From Carallia brachiata (Eukaryota; Streptophyta; Magnoliopsida; Malpighiales; Rhizophoraceae), in assembly GCA_021464245.1 (NCBI GenBank), contig JADCRB010000024.1, forward strand, positions 994,181 to 1,058,180: a stretch of DNA of 64,000 nt, written 5' to 3'. The position numbers and the translations under genes were made by a program. Under the pieces are notes generated by a model that saw only the letters and a program-made list of their open reading frames with translations, had not been told where the DNA came from and made no database searches. Positions 25,101 to 35,901 of this stretch are shown in pieces. Position 1 is the first letter of the stretch. Each line of letters opens with the position of its first letter.

Positions 25101-27310
25101 CGATGTGTTTGGGAATACTATATCTCTCAGGCGAATTTTAAAAAATGATGCTATCGTTTGTTTTTGGAGCACATAAGTAAATATAATCACGATCATTCCA
25201 AAAAAAGTAGATATAATCACGCAGACTGGAGGACAAACTTAGCATCAGTACCTTTGTTATATATTTGGTTCATCCTCATACACTACCGACTTTTCCAGGA
25301 GCACAGAACATCTATTTAATTAGTCTAAAAGAGGTATTAAAGAAGGCATTTTTAATCATACACATGCTGATTTTCAGTGAAATTTAGGAAGATCACAGGT
25401 GAAAAAGTATTCTGGGACAAGCAAACCTACCTTGGTTTCTTAGAAAGCTATAAGACGAAATAATACAATTCCTTTCACAAAAGAAATTTACTTTTCGCCA
25501 CAATCAAACATGAAAGCTGTCTTATCATGATCAAAAACATACTTTTTTGTGGTAATTACCTCTGTTCTCCCTTGAAGGATGGGTTTTCCCTTGAAAAGCT
25601 CCGCGAGAATACAGCCAACACTCCAAAGATCCACAGATGCTCCATAATCTGTTGAACCCAGCAAAAGCTCAGGAGGACGGTACCATAGTGTCACGACGCG
25701 ACTGGTTAAAGGTTGCTTGCGCCCAGTATTGCATAGGTTTGCCAACCCAAAATCGCCCACCTTCAGTATCCCTTCATTGTTCACCAGAAGGTTTGATCCT
25801 TTGATATCTCGATGCATTACACCCTTTGAGTGACAATGCTCAAGTCCGGATAATAACTGCTTCATGTAGCACTTGATCTATAAAATAGAAAATTATCCAC
25901 AATTCAGCACATGAATAGACAACGGCTAACACGCTGAGACGGCACCATAACAAGCTAATAACCACAAATGACTCATCTTCTGCGCTAAATTCAAACATAC
26001 AAGCTAAAGTTCTCCTTTTTAAGCAGTCTTGGAACACACCGGATAAATTTCTGGAAAAAAATATGCAGAAAAGCAAAGTTTCCAAACCTGTGATTCACTA
26101 AACCTGACATCAGGGCAGGACAAGAGTCCAGTGATATCATGCTCCATGTACTCAAAGACGAGGTGGATGCTACATGATAATCGAGAAGTAATCAATCCAT
26201 CCAATTTTATGACGTTGGGATGGTTAAGCCTACGAAGAATCAATATCTCTCTCGCCATAAATCGTACACTTTCCGGCTCAAAATTGTCAAACCGAACCTT
26301 CTTCAGAGCAACTATCCTTCCCGTTTCAAGCTCACGTGCTCGGAACACACTGCTATACGTACCCTGCCCTACCTGCAGAAACAATCAAGAATCCAGAAGT
26401 TCACCAACGATTAAGTATCCGAAACAGCAGCAACATACACGGTTAGGCAATCAACTCAATTCTGCCTAAAAACCGCAAAAATGGTACCGGTCAAGCCATA
26501 TATAAGCATAGTAGCCAAGCATTATGCTTCAGCATGTAGCATTGTTTAAAACAGACAACAAGCATCCAGCCTTGATCATCTAAACCAAAAACTACAAAAG
26601 CTCAATCTTTTTCCCCCCAAAATAATTACGATGATGATGGCAGATTAGCACTCTAAATCCATAAATAAAAAAGGAGCAAAATCTACCGATTAACAAAATA
26701 ACAAAAAAAAAAAAAAGGCAAATGTTCTCCCCAAGGGAATGATACTGATTTTTTTTTATTTAAAATTCCCATCAACCAAAAATCCTTTTTCTTATTTTGT
26801 AATTGACTATGAAATGAAGACAAAAACCACAATCTAATTATTTTTTTTAAAAAAATTCAGAGTAGATATTAATTAACATGTATGTTTTTAATTGTTTCTG
26901 TTTATAAAATGCAAGCATATGCGCCTGTTTTTAACAACCTTCTCCAATTTCTCAAAAGCATCGGCCTTGAGAGGGACCCAACCGTGAATGGCCTCGCCGG
27001 CGACGGCGCTCAGCCAAGCGGGCCAGCCGGCGGAAACCTGCTCCCCTTCTATGTACTTCTGCAAATTCCGCAGCCTGAAGCTCAACGAATCGCCGTTCGA
27101 GCTCCCCCTCCCTGACTCACCCAACTCGCTCCCGCCACAACTCACCTCCACATTCTTCTTGTAGCTGACGACGCTGTAACTCTTATGATGGCCGCCACCG
27201 CTCTTCTCATGATCCAACCCACCGCCCCATATCCGACCCGAATCGAATCCGCCGGAGTGGTCGATAGCAGGCGTCACCGATACCGCTTGCTTCGAGCTGA
27301 CACAACCCAT
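22143..27310 (-). CDS. CDK-like Ser/Thr protein kinase with N-myristoylation signal (At1g54610/At1g18670 group)
   Basis: Eight exons (minus): 27310-26939, 26372-26088, 25877-25560, 24747-24520, 24209-24112, 23873-23786, 23698-23168, 22286-22143. All join in frame to give 687 residues. The start MGCVSSKQ predicts myristoylation at Gly2 and palmitoylation at Cys3, so membrane attachment is likely. The kinase domain (about 119-415) shows VGQGTYSSVF (P-loop), VALKKV (ATP-binding Lys), VMHRDIKGSNLL (catalytic loop), DFGLA and VVTLWYRPPELLLG (CDK-type activation segment and APE-like motif). The disordered Ser/Asn-rich tail ends with SGPLLSQSHRIDELLERNER and a basic end, a conserved ending of this plant group. 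From family knowledge these are CDK-related kinases that probably do not need a classical cyclin (no PSTAIRE helix is visible). An exact orthologue is not claimed, though position relative to NILR1 suggests the At1g74330 lineage. Confidence 0.92.
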
Positions 27311-27579
27311 TCCGGCGGAGGAGGGAGGATTGAATTTGAATCAACCCCACCACTTCGACCCGGACCCGGAAACCCACTTCCAGGACAACCGGGTAAGGCT
27401 AATTAAGATCGACCCAGAAAAGAGAAGAGCTCAAAAACGAAGAAGAATGGATGGGTGAGAATTGCACAGCTCAAGAAAACAACCAACAAAACAAAAATGG
27501 GGTTTTGCTTATATAACCCAATAATAATAATAATAATAAAATCAAATTGGAAAGTTCCTTTCAAGCCAGCCTTTTTGGT
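27311..27579 (-). promoter_or_regulatory. 5' flank and probable leader of the CDK-like kinase
   Basis: Read on the minus strand, this region lies directly upstream of the ATG at 27310. It contains an (ATA)n tract at about 27520-27541. The large tandem duplication begins just beyond it, near 27580, so the distal promoter of the kinase lies in or next to duplicated DNA. No single TATA box is convincing. Confidence 0.4.
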
Positions 27580-29385
27580 CTTTTTTTCTCTCTCTGTGTT
27601 TCTGCTTTCAGTTGCCCGGCATTTGCGGAAGATGGTGGATTTGGGTTGGCAATTTTCAACTGGCCACCAGCTTAACCGTATTACCGAAATCAGCGCAATT
27701 ATTTATTATTTTTTTCGAAAATGGGTAAGCAAAATACCGCCAGAATTACTTAAGTCGGATTACTTATAATAGATTTACGAGAAATCAATGGCATCAGAAG
27801 AACGCCTGAAATTTACTAAAATTTACGTATTTTTAATTTTATCACTTAATTTGACTTAACAAGATTTGGAATTAGTTATTTACTAATTTCTCACGCAGAG
27901 GTGAAACAATTAGTCTGTCGGACCACCTAGGTGGTGTTGGTCTACGTTCATACATATGTATGTAAAATACAATGTCCCTTTTTAAATTGCAATTGTTTGT
28001 GTACGTATCGGTGGTTGTGGTGGTGTGGCTTTTTATTCCCTGATTTTGTTTTGCTCTTTGTTGTTTCAGGACGTTGGGACTTGTGGCGTTCAAAAATCTC
28101 TGTTTTTTTCAAGATTGGTTTTTGTTTTTATGTACAGAGAGCCTTGGAGGGAAGGGAATGGGCTGGCAGAAGGGATGTGGGTCCTAGAAACTGAAATCCA
28201 ATAGCATAGCGCGTGGGAACCGCGTGACCTGCGCGTGGGTCTTTTTGAATCTCCTGTAACGTTCCAGTATAGCCTGTCAGCGTTGTTGGATTTGGTTTGG
28301 TGAACTGGTTGCTTGACTATTTTGGTTGGTTATTTTTTGTTTTTTTTTTATTTTTTATTTCTCTGACAACAATAAATTTTTAACATGAAATTTAATTGGG
28401 TTAATTACACGAAATTTTTTATCTTTATTTTTTTCATCTGGATTTTAAGAATTTTGGGAAGATTTTTTTTTCTTTTGCCTTCAAAATTTGAACTCTTGAA
28501 AGCTAGAATGAGTAATAAAATTATACAGTATGATAACAAAAGTCATTTTCATTGTGTCAGTACCTGTTAAACAAAAAATAATATCTTTCAAACTTTTGTG
28601 GAGATCGTGGAGAATGACTTTCTTCTTTTTGGGGATTGGTGGAAAGCAACAAGACAGGTAAGAAAAAAAAAAAAAAGGGCCTAAAAATATCTGATTGTCT
28701 CCGTAATAATGTAAAAGACAATAAAAAAAAGGAGAGGAGTGATAAAGGCCATTTCTTTTCCACTAACCCACGCTTCCTCGCTTCCACTGTTACCTTTTCC
28801 AGTTCCCATTTCTGACATATTTGCTTCCTTTCGATTCTTTAATCTTCACTGTTACACACACCCAATTACATTTAAGCTATTAATTTCGAGTTCGAGTACA
28901 GTTAAAATTAATTACATATGTTATGACTTTAAAATTTATAATAGAATAATTCTCTGTGACCAAGTTTTAAAATTCGAATCATAATTCATAAAATGAGCAC
29001 AGCTTAAGCTGCATATGCAATCCTTATCACAATCTTATCAATTCAAAGACGTGAAATTTACACTTTGACGACGATGATGATGATCAGAGGACTCCTTTCT
29101 GCACATTGCATTCAAACTGGGCTGTGATTGCAGGGACCATTTGTTTTATGTTTACGCACTTATTAGGTACAGTAACATCCTCTGCACCCTTCTCTCCAAC
29201 CACTTCCTCATCTTTTTTCTGTTCATTCATTTTCTTTGGGAACGATTACTTGGCTGTTAGTTAAGTGGCTGTAAGAAACTGCGAGACCAACTACTTGATT
29301 CATTCATTTTCATTCATTTTACATATGCTGTTATATTAATCTCTGTCGCTTTTTCTGTTCCTGCAAATAGTTTTTTTTTTTTCTT
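27580..29385. repeat. Large tandem duplication, copy A
   Basis: The blocks CAGTTGCCCGGCATTTGCGG (27610), a CCGCGTGACCTGCGCGTGGG region (28219), CTGACAACAATAAATTTTTAA (28364), GCTGCATATGCAATCC (29009) and TTTCTGCACATTGCATTC (29097) all recur in the same order in 29386-32030. Copy A looks like the more compact (less inserted) version. No gene is recognisable in it. Confidence 0.85.
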
Positions 29386-29874
29386 TTTTCTCTCTCTCTC
29401 CGTTTCTGCGTCCAGTTGCCCGGCATTTGCGGAAGATGGTGGATTTGGGTTGGCAATTTTCAACCGGCCATTAGCGCAACCGTATTACGGAAATCAGCGC
29501 AATTATTTGTTATTATTCTGACTAAGGATGAGCAAAGTACTGCTAGAATTACTTAAATCGAATTACCTATACTAAATTACAAAAAATCAAAATTTAAAAT
29601 TTAGTTAGTTTAAGGTCCAGTAAAACTTACGTATTTTAGTCCTACAACTTGACTCAGCGAGTCAGCGAGGTTTCAAACATATAATTTGCTAATTTCTCAC
29701 ATAGAGGCGAAACAATTAGTCAGTCGGACCACCTAAGTGGTGTTGGTCTTTCTTTACGTCCATACATATGTATGTAGAACACAATGTCTCTTTTTAAATT
29801 TCAAATTGTTTGTGTAAGTATCCGGTGGTTGCGGTGGCGTGGCTTTTTATTCTCTGATTTTGTTTTGTTATTTG

Positions 29875-30311
29875 ATGTTTTTTTTTGGCAAAAACTATAA
29901 TTTTACTTATTATCTTTGTACGTTTTATGAATTTCACCTACAACGTTTTTTTTTAATTTTACACTGAACGTTTTTTCCGTCAATTTTTTTTACTTTTTTT
30001 CATCAGTTGACCGTTAAATATGATACGTGACAGTCCAATTAGTGATATATCATTCTACTTATAATTCAAATCAGCAACATATCATTACCTTACAGTCGAT
30101 AATCTGTTTTCTGTGATTTCTTTTTAATCTCTTTCTTTTAATTATATAAAAGTATCAAATATATTCTTGATTGGGTTACTACGTGTCACACTTAACGGTC
30201 AACTGACCGAAAAGAAAAAAAAACAAAAAAAACGTTAAGATTAGAATTTAAAAAAAACGTCAAAATGTGTAAAAATGATGAATAAAATTATAATTTTTGC
30301 CATGTTTTTTT
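29875..30311. mobile_element. Foldback MITE, Mutator-like, with candidate 9-10-bp TSD
   Basis: Terminal inverted repeats GGCAAAAA(C/T)TATAATTTTA are at 29887-29905 and, inverted, at 30283-30301. The arms continue inward: a GTTGACCGTTAA...TACGTGACA stretch near 30005 is mirrored by TACGTGTCACACTTAACGGTCAAC near 30180. ATG followed by a T-run flanks both ends (29875 and 30302), consistent with a 9-10-bp target duplication. The corresponding place in copy A (near 28066) lacks it, giving an empty-site comparison. Confidence 0.8.
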
Positions 30312-31154
30312 AATACGTTGGGACTTGGGGTATTCAAAAAATCTCTGTTTTTTTCAAGGTCGGTGACAAAGAGACAAAAATTAGAAGTTGTGTCTTTCAC
30401 CTTATTGAATTTCAAAACATTTCAAAACTTTCCCTCTGTTTTTTGAGCAAGACTCCGTTATCCACAGAAAAGATAATAAGAGATGGGAGTGGGTTTGAGG
30501 GTGTGCGTTGGAGGGAACAGAATGGGTTGGCGGAAGCGATGTGGGACCTAAAACCTGAAATCCAATAGCATAGCGCGTGACAACCGCGTTACCTGCGCGT
30601 GGGTCTTTTTGAATCTCTTGTAACTTTATTCCTTGCAAAGTTCCAGTATAGTCTGTCAGTGTTGTTGGATTTGTTTTGGTGTGAACTGGTTGCCTGACTA
30701 GTTTGGTTGGCTATGTTCTTTTTTGTTTTTTTATTTGTTTTTTAATTTTTTTATTTCTCTGACAACAATAAATTTTTAATTTGAAATTTAATTGAGTTAA
30801 TTACATGAAATTTTTTATCTTTATTTTTTATCATCTGGGTTTCAAGAATTTTGAGAAGATTTTTTTTTTTCTTTGTGCTTTCAAATTTTCAACTCTTGAA
30901 AGCTAGAAATGAGCCTACTAGACTTGTAAAATTATACGGTACGATAATGCTTTTGTTTTTTAATATCAAAAGCCATTTTCATTGTGTCAGCACCTTTTAA
31001 CAAAGGATAATTTCATTCAAACTTTGCTAATGTCAGGGGGAATTATTCCCTTCTTTTTGGTGGACGTGAGGAAAGCAACAAGACAAGAGAGAAAAAAAAG
31101 AGGGCCAACAAATATCTCATTGTCTCCGTAATAATGTAAAAGACAATAAAAAAA

Positions 31155-31355
31155 CGAATAATATTAATAATTATATATTTTTATTGTATGATTTAGTTAT
31201 ATTATAATAATATTTATATTTTTTATAATAATAATTTATATTTTATTTTTTTATTATAAAAATATGTATATCACTAAGAAAAGATATGTATATTATTATA
31301 ATATAATTAAATTGTATGGTATAATTCGTATGTGCACGTAATCTTACCCCGAAAC
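31155..31355. mobile_element. AT-rich insertion in copy B
   Basis: Copy A reads GACAATAAAAAAAAGGAGAGG (28718). Copy B is interrupted after GACAATAAAAAAA by about 200 bases of almost pure A/T, ending GTGCACGTAATCTTACCCCG, before the same GGAGAGGAATGA block resumes. Probably another MITE. The terminal repeats are unclear. Confidence 0.6.
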
Positions 31356-32030
31356 AAAAGGAGAGGAATGATAAGAGACCTTTTCTTTTCCACTACCCAA
31401 TGCTTGTTTCATTCCTCGCTTCTACTATCCCCTTTTCCAGTTCCCATTTCTGACATATTTTCTGCCCTTCGATTCTTTAATCTTCACTGTTATACACACC
31501 CAACTAGATTTAAGCTATTAATTTCAAGTTGGAGTTCAAATTTATTTAGAATCAATTACTTGTGTTACCACTTTAAAATTTATAATAGAGTAATTCTCTT
31601 TGACTTGATTGTAAAGTTTTAATCATAATTCACAAAATGAACACAGCATAAGCTGCATATCCAATCCTTATCATAATCTTATCAACTCCAAAGACGTGAA
31701 ATTTACACTTTGATGATGATGATGATGATTAGAGGACCCCTTTCTGCACATTGCATTCAAACTGGGTTGTGATTGCTGGGACCATTTGTTTTATGTTTGC
31801 GCACTTATTAGGTACAGTAACATCCTCTACCCCCTTCTCTCCAACCACTTCCTCATCTTTTTTCTGTTCATTCATTTTCTTTGGGAACAACTACTCGGCT
31901 GTTAGATAAGTAGCTGTAAGAAACTGCAAGACGAACTACTTGATTCATTCATTTTCATTCATTTTACATATGCTGTCATATTACTTTCTGTCTCTTTTTC
32001 TGTTCCTGCAAATAGATTTTTTGTTTTCTT

Positions 32031-33591
32031 TTTACCTCTTTCACCTTTCCATAATCTATATACAGTACTTGGAATGTAAAGATGAAAATTTTAGATCATG
32101 CAGTATACAGTCTTCATCAATTGTTATTTTTCTGTTTTTAGCGTGCATACAATCATATATAGTTAGCGTCTTGATGGACTCAACAAATGGGGAGGATGCC
32201 TTAAAAATAGTACTGAAATGGTAAACTATTTTGACATGGTAGCCAAAGGAGTCAAGTTGGAAGTGCTGAAATATTACAGCTACAACCTGATCCAAAGCTT
32301 GAAATTCACTTAGTGCAGACATTGTTTAGCTAATATTTATTGAACTCCATGTGGGTATTGGTTCTTTTATGCAGGCTCCAGTTTGCAATTATTGGTAGTC
32401 TTAATAGTAGCTCAAATATATAAAGACAGCCACAGATCATTGTTGGTGTCTGGTTGACTTAAAGTTGGGCATAAGCTGTTACTCATTATTTTTTTGGTAC
32501 TAAGGTTTTGTGAAACATGATCAAATCAGTGGCAAAGACATGCATCAATAAAATTTGTTATATTTTCTTTCCAAAAAATTAAAACTTTATATTTCTAATG
32601 ACTATGAAGACTTGCAATGTTAATCTGTCTAATAATTCAATGTCTTATAAGAAAATAAATAAACAAAAAATCTTTATTTTATGTGATCTTAAATAGCTGT
32701 TTTTCATTTGCACTTGGTTGATCTCATATCAAGCCATAATTGCTGCCTCCCATGACTCAATCAAAATTTTTCATGTGATCTTAAATAGGTGTTTTTCATT
32801 TGCACTTGGTTGATCTCATATCAAGCCATAATTGCTGCCTCTTATTACTAATGGAACGATTTCCTTTGATTAAAAAAAAAAAAAAGACTCAATCAAAATT
32901 CCCTCTCACAGTGCATATGCATTTGGCTACCCACACTAGTAACCGGAGAAGAAATGGGTATTATCATACTGACCAGAAAACAAAAACTACAAAAATCATG
33001 CATTTTTTCAGGGCCAAAAAATGGCTACCAAATCCAGAGGGGTGATGAGTGTTAGGTAAATGTCCTTTGAGATTAATCTTCAACTAGCTACATAAATGCT
33101 CATTATTTGTATCATTATTTGTATAAATAGGATAATAAAAGGAAAAGTCCGACTACCGAAATAGAACCCGTTAGTCACAAGGGATCAGATCTCTGCTGGA
33201 GTGGAACTGCCCCCCCCCCCCCCCCCTCTTCTCTTTTTTCTTTCTTGCTTTCTTTGAAAATAGGCCCCCTAATTTTTCCAATAAAAGGATGGTAGTAATG
33301 AAGCCATCGGCCAACCCCAATAAAGCCAATTTGAAAAGAACCATATAAACAATCTATCAACTCAAAGACAGGAGAGAAGTAAGTGGGATAAGTGAAAGGT
33401 AGGTGCAAGTGGTGTCAACATCTAAGTAATCGTCCAACAACTTCAATTATCACATTATAGACAAATTTTGGGTTGCACTTAAAACTTAATCGGATAACGC
33501 ATTCAAAGTGGCATTTATTACAGTATCCTTCACACTTTTTTTTTTCTTTCTTATTATAATAGTGTTTTTATAATAAATTATAAAATATTTT
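32031..33591. other. Intergenic stretch
   Basis: No supported gene. It contains a tandem duplication of about 94 bp (32682-32842) and a C homopolymer of about 17 bases (33210-33226). Confidence 0.5.
32682..32900. repeat. About 94-bp tandem duplication with a polyA-tailed insertion in copy 2
   Basis: The segment from TGATCTTAAATAG through CATAATTGCTGCCTC occurs at about 32682-32748 and 32776-32841. After copy 1 the text runs directly into GACTCAATCAAAA. In copy 2 the same GACTCAATCAAAA (32886) is preceded by about 43 extra bases ending TTTGATT plus 13 A. This looks like a truncated retroposon that arrived after the duplication, although I see no clear TSD. Confidence 0.7.
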
Positions 33592-33785
33592 AAGATAATT
33601 GTTAATTTTACTCTTTTTTTTCGTAAGTAAAATTAATTTAAAATTTAATACCATTCAAATATTATTTTTAATTTTTTTATTTAAATGGATCTTACTTATT
33701 ATATGGTATAAGATTTTGAATAAATTACATTCACTTAAGAAACGGATTCAAAATATAAATCCTCATTATTCAAATCACTGTGTCA
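33592..33785. repeat. AT-rich dispersed repeat, second copy of the 1105-1320 family
   Basis: Same ordered blocks as 1105-1320, more diverged, adjoining the minisatellite region on its right. Confidence 0.5.
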
Positions 33786-33789
33786 TAAG

Positions 33790-33831
33790 GATTAAGAGAT
33801 GTTGTTAAAAAAAAAAAAGATTAAGAGATGT
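33790..33831 (+). mobile_element. 16-nt polyA scar with 13-bp TSD
   Basis: GATTAAGAGATGT is present at 33790-33802 and 33819-33831. Between them are TGTT and 12 A. Read as a nearly tail-only retroposition event. Because the neighbouring minisatellite also contains GGATTAAGAG-like words, replication slippage is an alternative. Confidence 0.5.
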
Positions 33832-33884
33832 GCAAAAATTCTCCATCAAACTTCCTCTTTTTTTTATTTTTATAATGGAGTTTT

Positions 33885-34445
33885 TAGGATAAAGATATTA
33901 AATCTTAATGCTATAAGGATTAAGAGTTTTTATAATAAAAATATTAAATCCTAATGCTACAAGGATTAGGAGTTTTTATAATAAAAGTATTAAATCCTAA
34001 TGCTATAAAGATTAGGAGTTTTCATAATAAAGATATCAAATCCTAATGTTGTAAGGATTAATTAAGAATTTTCATAATAAAGATATCAAATTTTAATAAC
34101 ACAAGAAATATGAGTTTTTATATTAAAGATATTGAATCCTAATAACATAAAGATTAGGAGTTTTTGTGTTAAAGATATCAAATCTTAATATCACAAGAAT
34201 TATAAGTCTTTATATTAAAAAATATCAAAATCTAATGCCGCAGAGATTATGAGATATACTAAAATTCTTCTACAAACTTTTTTTTTTCTTTCTATAATAG
34301 AGTTTTTATAAAGAAAAAAGATATCAAATCATGAAAGGCACAAGAATTATAAATTTTTATATTAAAAATATCAAATCCTACTACTACAAGAATAAAATAT
34401 TTTTATATCAAAAATATTAAATCCTAATATCACAGGATTAAAACT
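33885..34445 (+). repeat. Degenerate minisatellite, period about 46 bp, around 12 units
   Basis: Successive units carry AAAGATATTAAATCCTAATG, CTA(T/C)AAGGATTA and GGAGTTTTTATAAT. In the best-conserved part the unit starts at 33907, 33953 and 33999, i.e. exactly 46 apart. Later units vary in length. Each unit includes the near-palindrome AATCCTAATG....AGGATT. A break near 34250-34310 repeats the text of 33827-33890 (AAATTCTNC.TCAAACTT then T/C-rich), which suggests a higher-order duplication. Confidence 0.8.
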
Positions 34446-35901
34446 CAATCATTAAAAGAGTCGGCTGCTATATATCTATCATCAATTCCACTTCTAGAGG
34501 AAAATTGAAGAAAACAAAATGCAAAGGCTAATTGCATATGGGTGGACTTCCGACCAAACTCTTTTACACAGGAAATCTATGGAATCGATCTGCTCAACAT
34601 AGGCACTTGAAGTCAATTAACCACATGGCTTCCCTGCCTAATTGAATGTCTTTAGTTAGTTTTAATATTCGATTTGAGTTTTATATATATACCATCGTAC
34701 ATCGATAGTATACATATAAAATATATTTTTTGTAATAAATTTGATTATTTCTGTAATAATATTTATTATTTTTGTAACAAAAAATTATGTGTTAATTTTT
34801 TATATCATATTTTATTAATTTTATTTTAAAAATAAATAAATTTATTATAATATATATATTTACTATTAAAATATAGATTTCCAAACTTTTTCCTTAATAT
34901 TTTGGGGCGTGTTGTGTTAGGTGCAAGTGGTCACATTCTGTCCCCTAAGCAATACGCCAATCCATCTTTCCTCCTCTAGCTGGAAATGTCCTTTCAGCGA
35001 CCTTCTGATCAATCGCTCCGAGATGTATGGGCCCGAATTTTAAGAATGTTCTCTACAGTAAAAATAAAATGGGACTGATCTATTTTATATTATTTCATCA
35101 TTTCCCGTGAAAACGCGCAAAAAAATTAAAAAATAGATTTATAAAATATAAGTTAGAAGTATATTTGAGAATCGGCGGTTTCTGGAAGAGAACTGTAGAA
35201 CAAAAGAAAAACTTTCAATTCAATGTTTGTATCTTTCACTTTTTAGTAATTTCTTTTCTTAATTAACGCTGTTATGAATGAATGTAACTTTCTCTTAACT
35301 AAATGTTAAGTGGACCGAAGAGTCCAACACAATCTGGACGTTACTGGCATCATAATTTAATTAATAATGTTGGAGGTGGAAACAGTCCCACATCGATGGG
35401 TGATAAAGAGAAAGTAGTAAATATAAATTTGAGATAAGTTGATTAAAATAATTTAAATTATTTTGAAATAAATTTATTAATTAAAAATTGAAATAAATTT
35501 ACTTGTAATAACTTACTCCTGAAAGTCGTCTTTCGGTAAAAACTCGTGATAATTGGACAAGTAACAACTAATTATCAAAAATTTCAGTAACACTTAAAGG
35601 ATAGTGGTGGAAGTGAGAAAAGTCTCACATCATAAGTGCGGGATAACTTAATTAAGATAACTTAAGTCATTTTAATAAGATAACGAATTTATTAATTAAA
35701 AATAAAATGAATTTAAACTAATACTTTTTTATTTGTAACAACGCACGCTCCAAAAATATAACAAATAAATCGAGTAATTTTCTTTTACAAGTGCGTAACC
35801 TTGTTCTCCATCATGATGATCATATATAACCCACAACCACAAAAGCATATATATCGATGAATATGATATGGCACATGCAAATTAATCCCAGAACAGAAAT
35901 C
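34446..35901. other. Intergenic stretch, 3' flank of the DUF538 gene
   Basis: AT-rich. It contains two related segments (35371-35590 and 35600-35760), each with a GTGGAA(A/G)...AGTC(C/T)CACATC start. The last bases before 35902 are the 3' flank of the DUF538 gene. No supported gene. Confidence 0.45.
35371..35760. repeat. Pair of related segments with TCCCACATCG-type motif
   Basis: 35371 onwards reads GGAGGTGGAAACAGTCCCACATCGATGGG and 35603 onwards GGTGGAAGTGAGAAAAGTCTCACATCATAAG. Both are followed by GATAAGTTGATTAAAATAATT / GATAACTTAATTAAGATAACTT and TTTATTAATTAAAAAT. They look like diverged copies of one element or of its terminal repeat. The motif also resembles the plant snRNA upstream element, but no snRNA follows. 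Confidence 0.5.

Larger units (their letters stand above)
29386..32030. repeat. Large tandem duplication, copy B (with later insertions)
   Basis: This is the second, diverged copy of 27580-29385. It starts again with the CAGTTGCCCGGCATTTGCGG block at 29413 and ends near the CTGCAAATAG block at 32007, which copy A has at 29362. It is longer than copy A because it contains a foldback MITE (29887-30301), about 130-150 extra bases near 30380-30500, and an AT-rich insertion (about 31155-31355). Confidence 0.85.

Noticed and set aside
35388..35500. Possible snRNA gene after a TCCCACATCG element
   Set aside because: No U1-U6 snRNA sequence follows, and the motif recurs in a diverged tandem copy.
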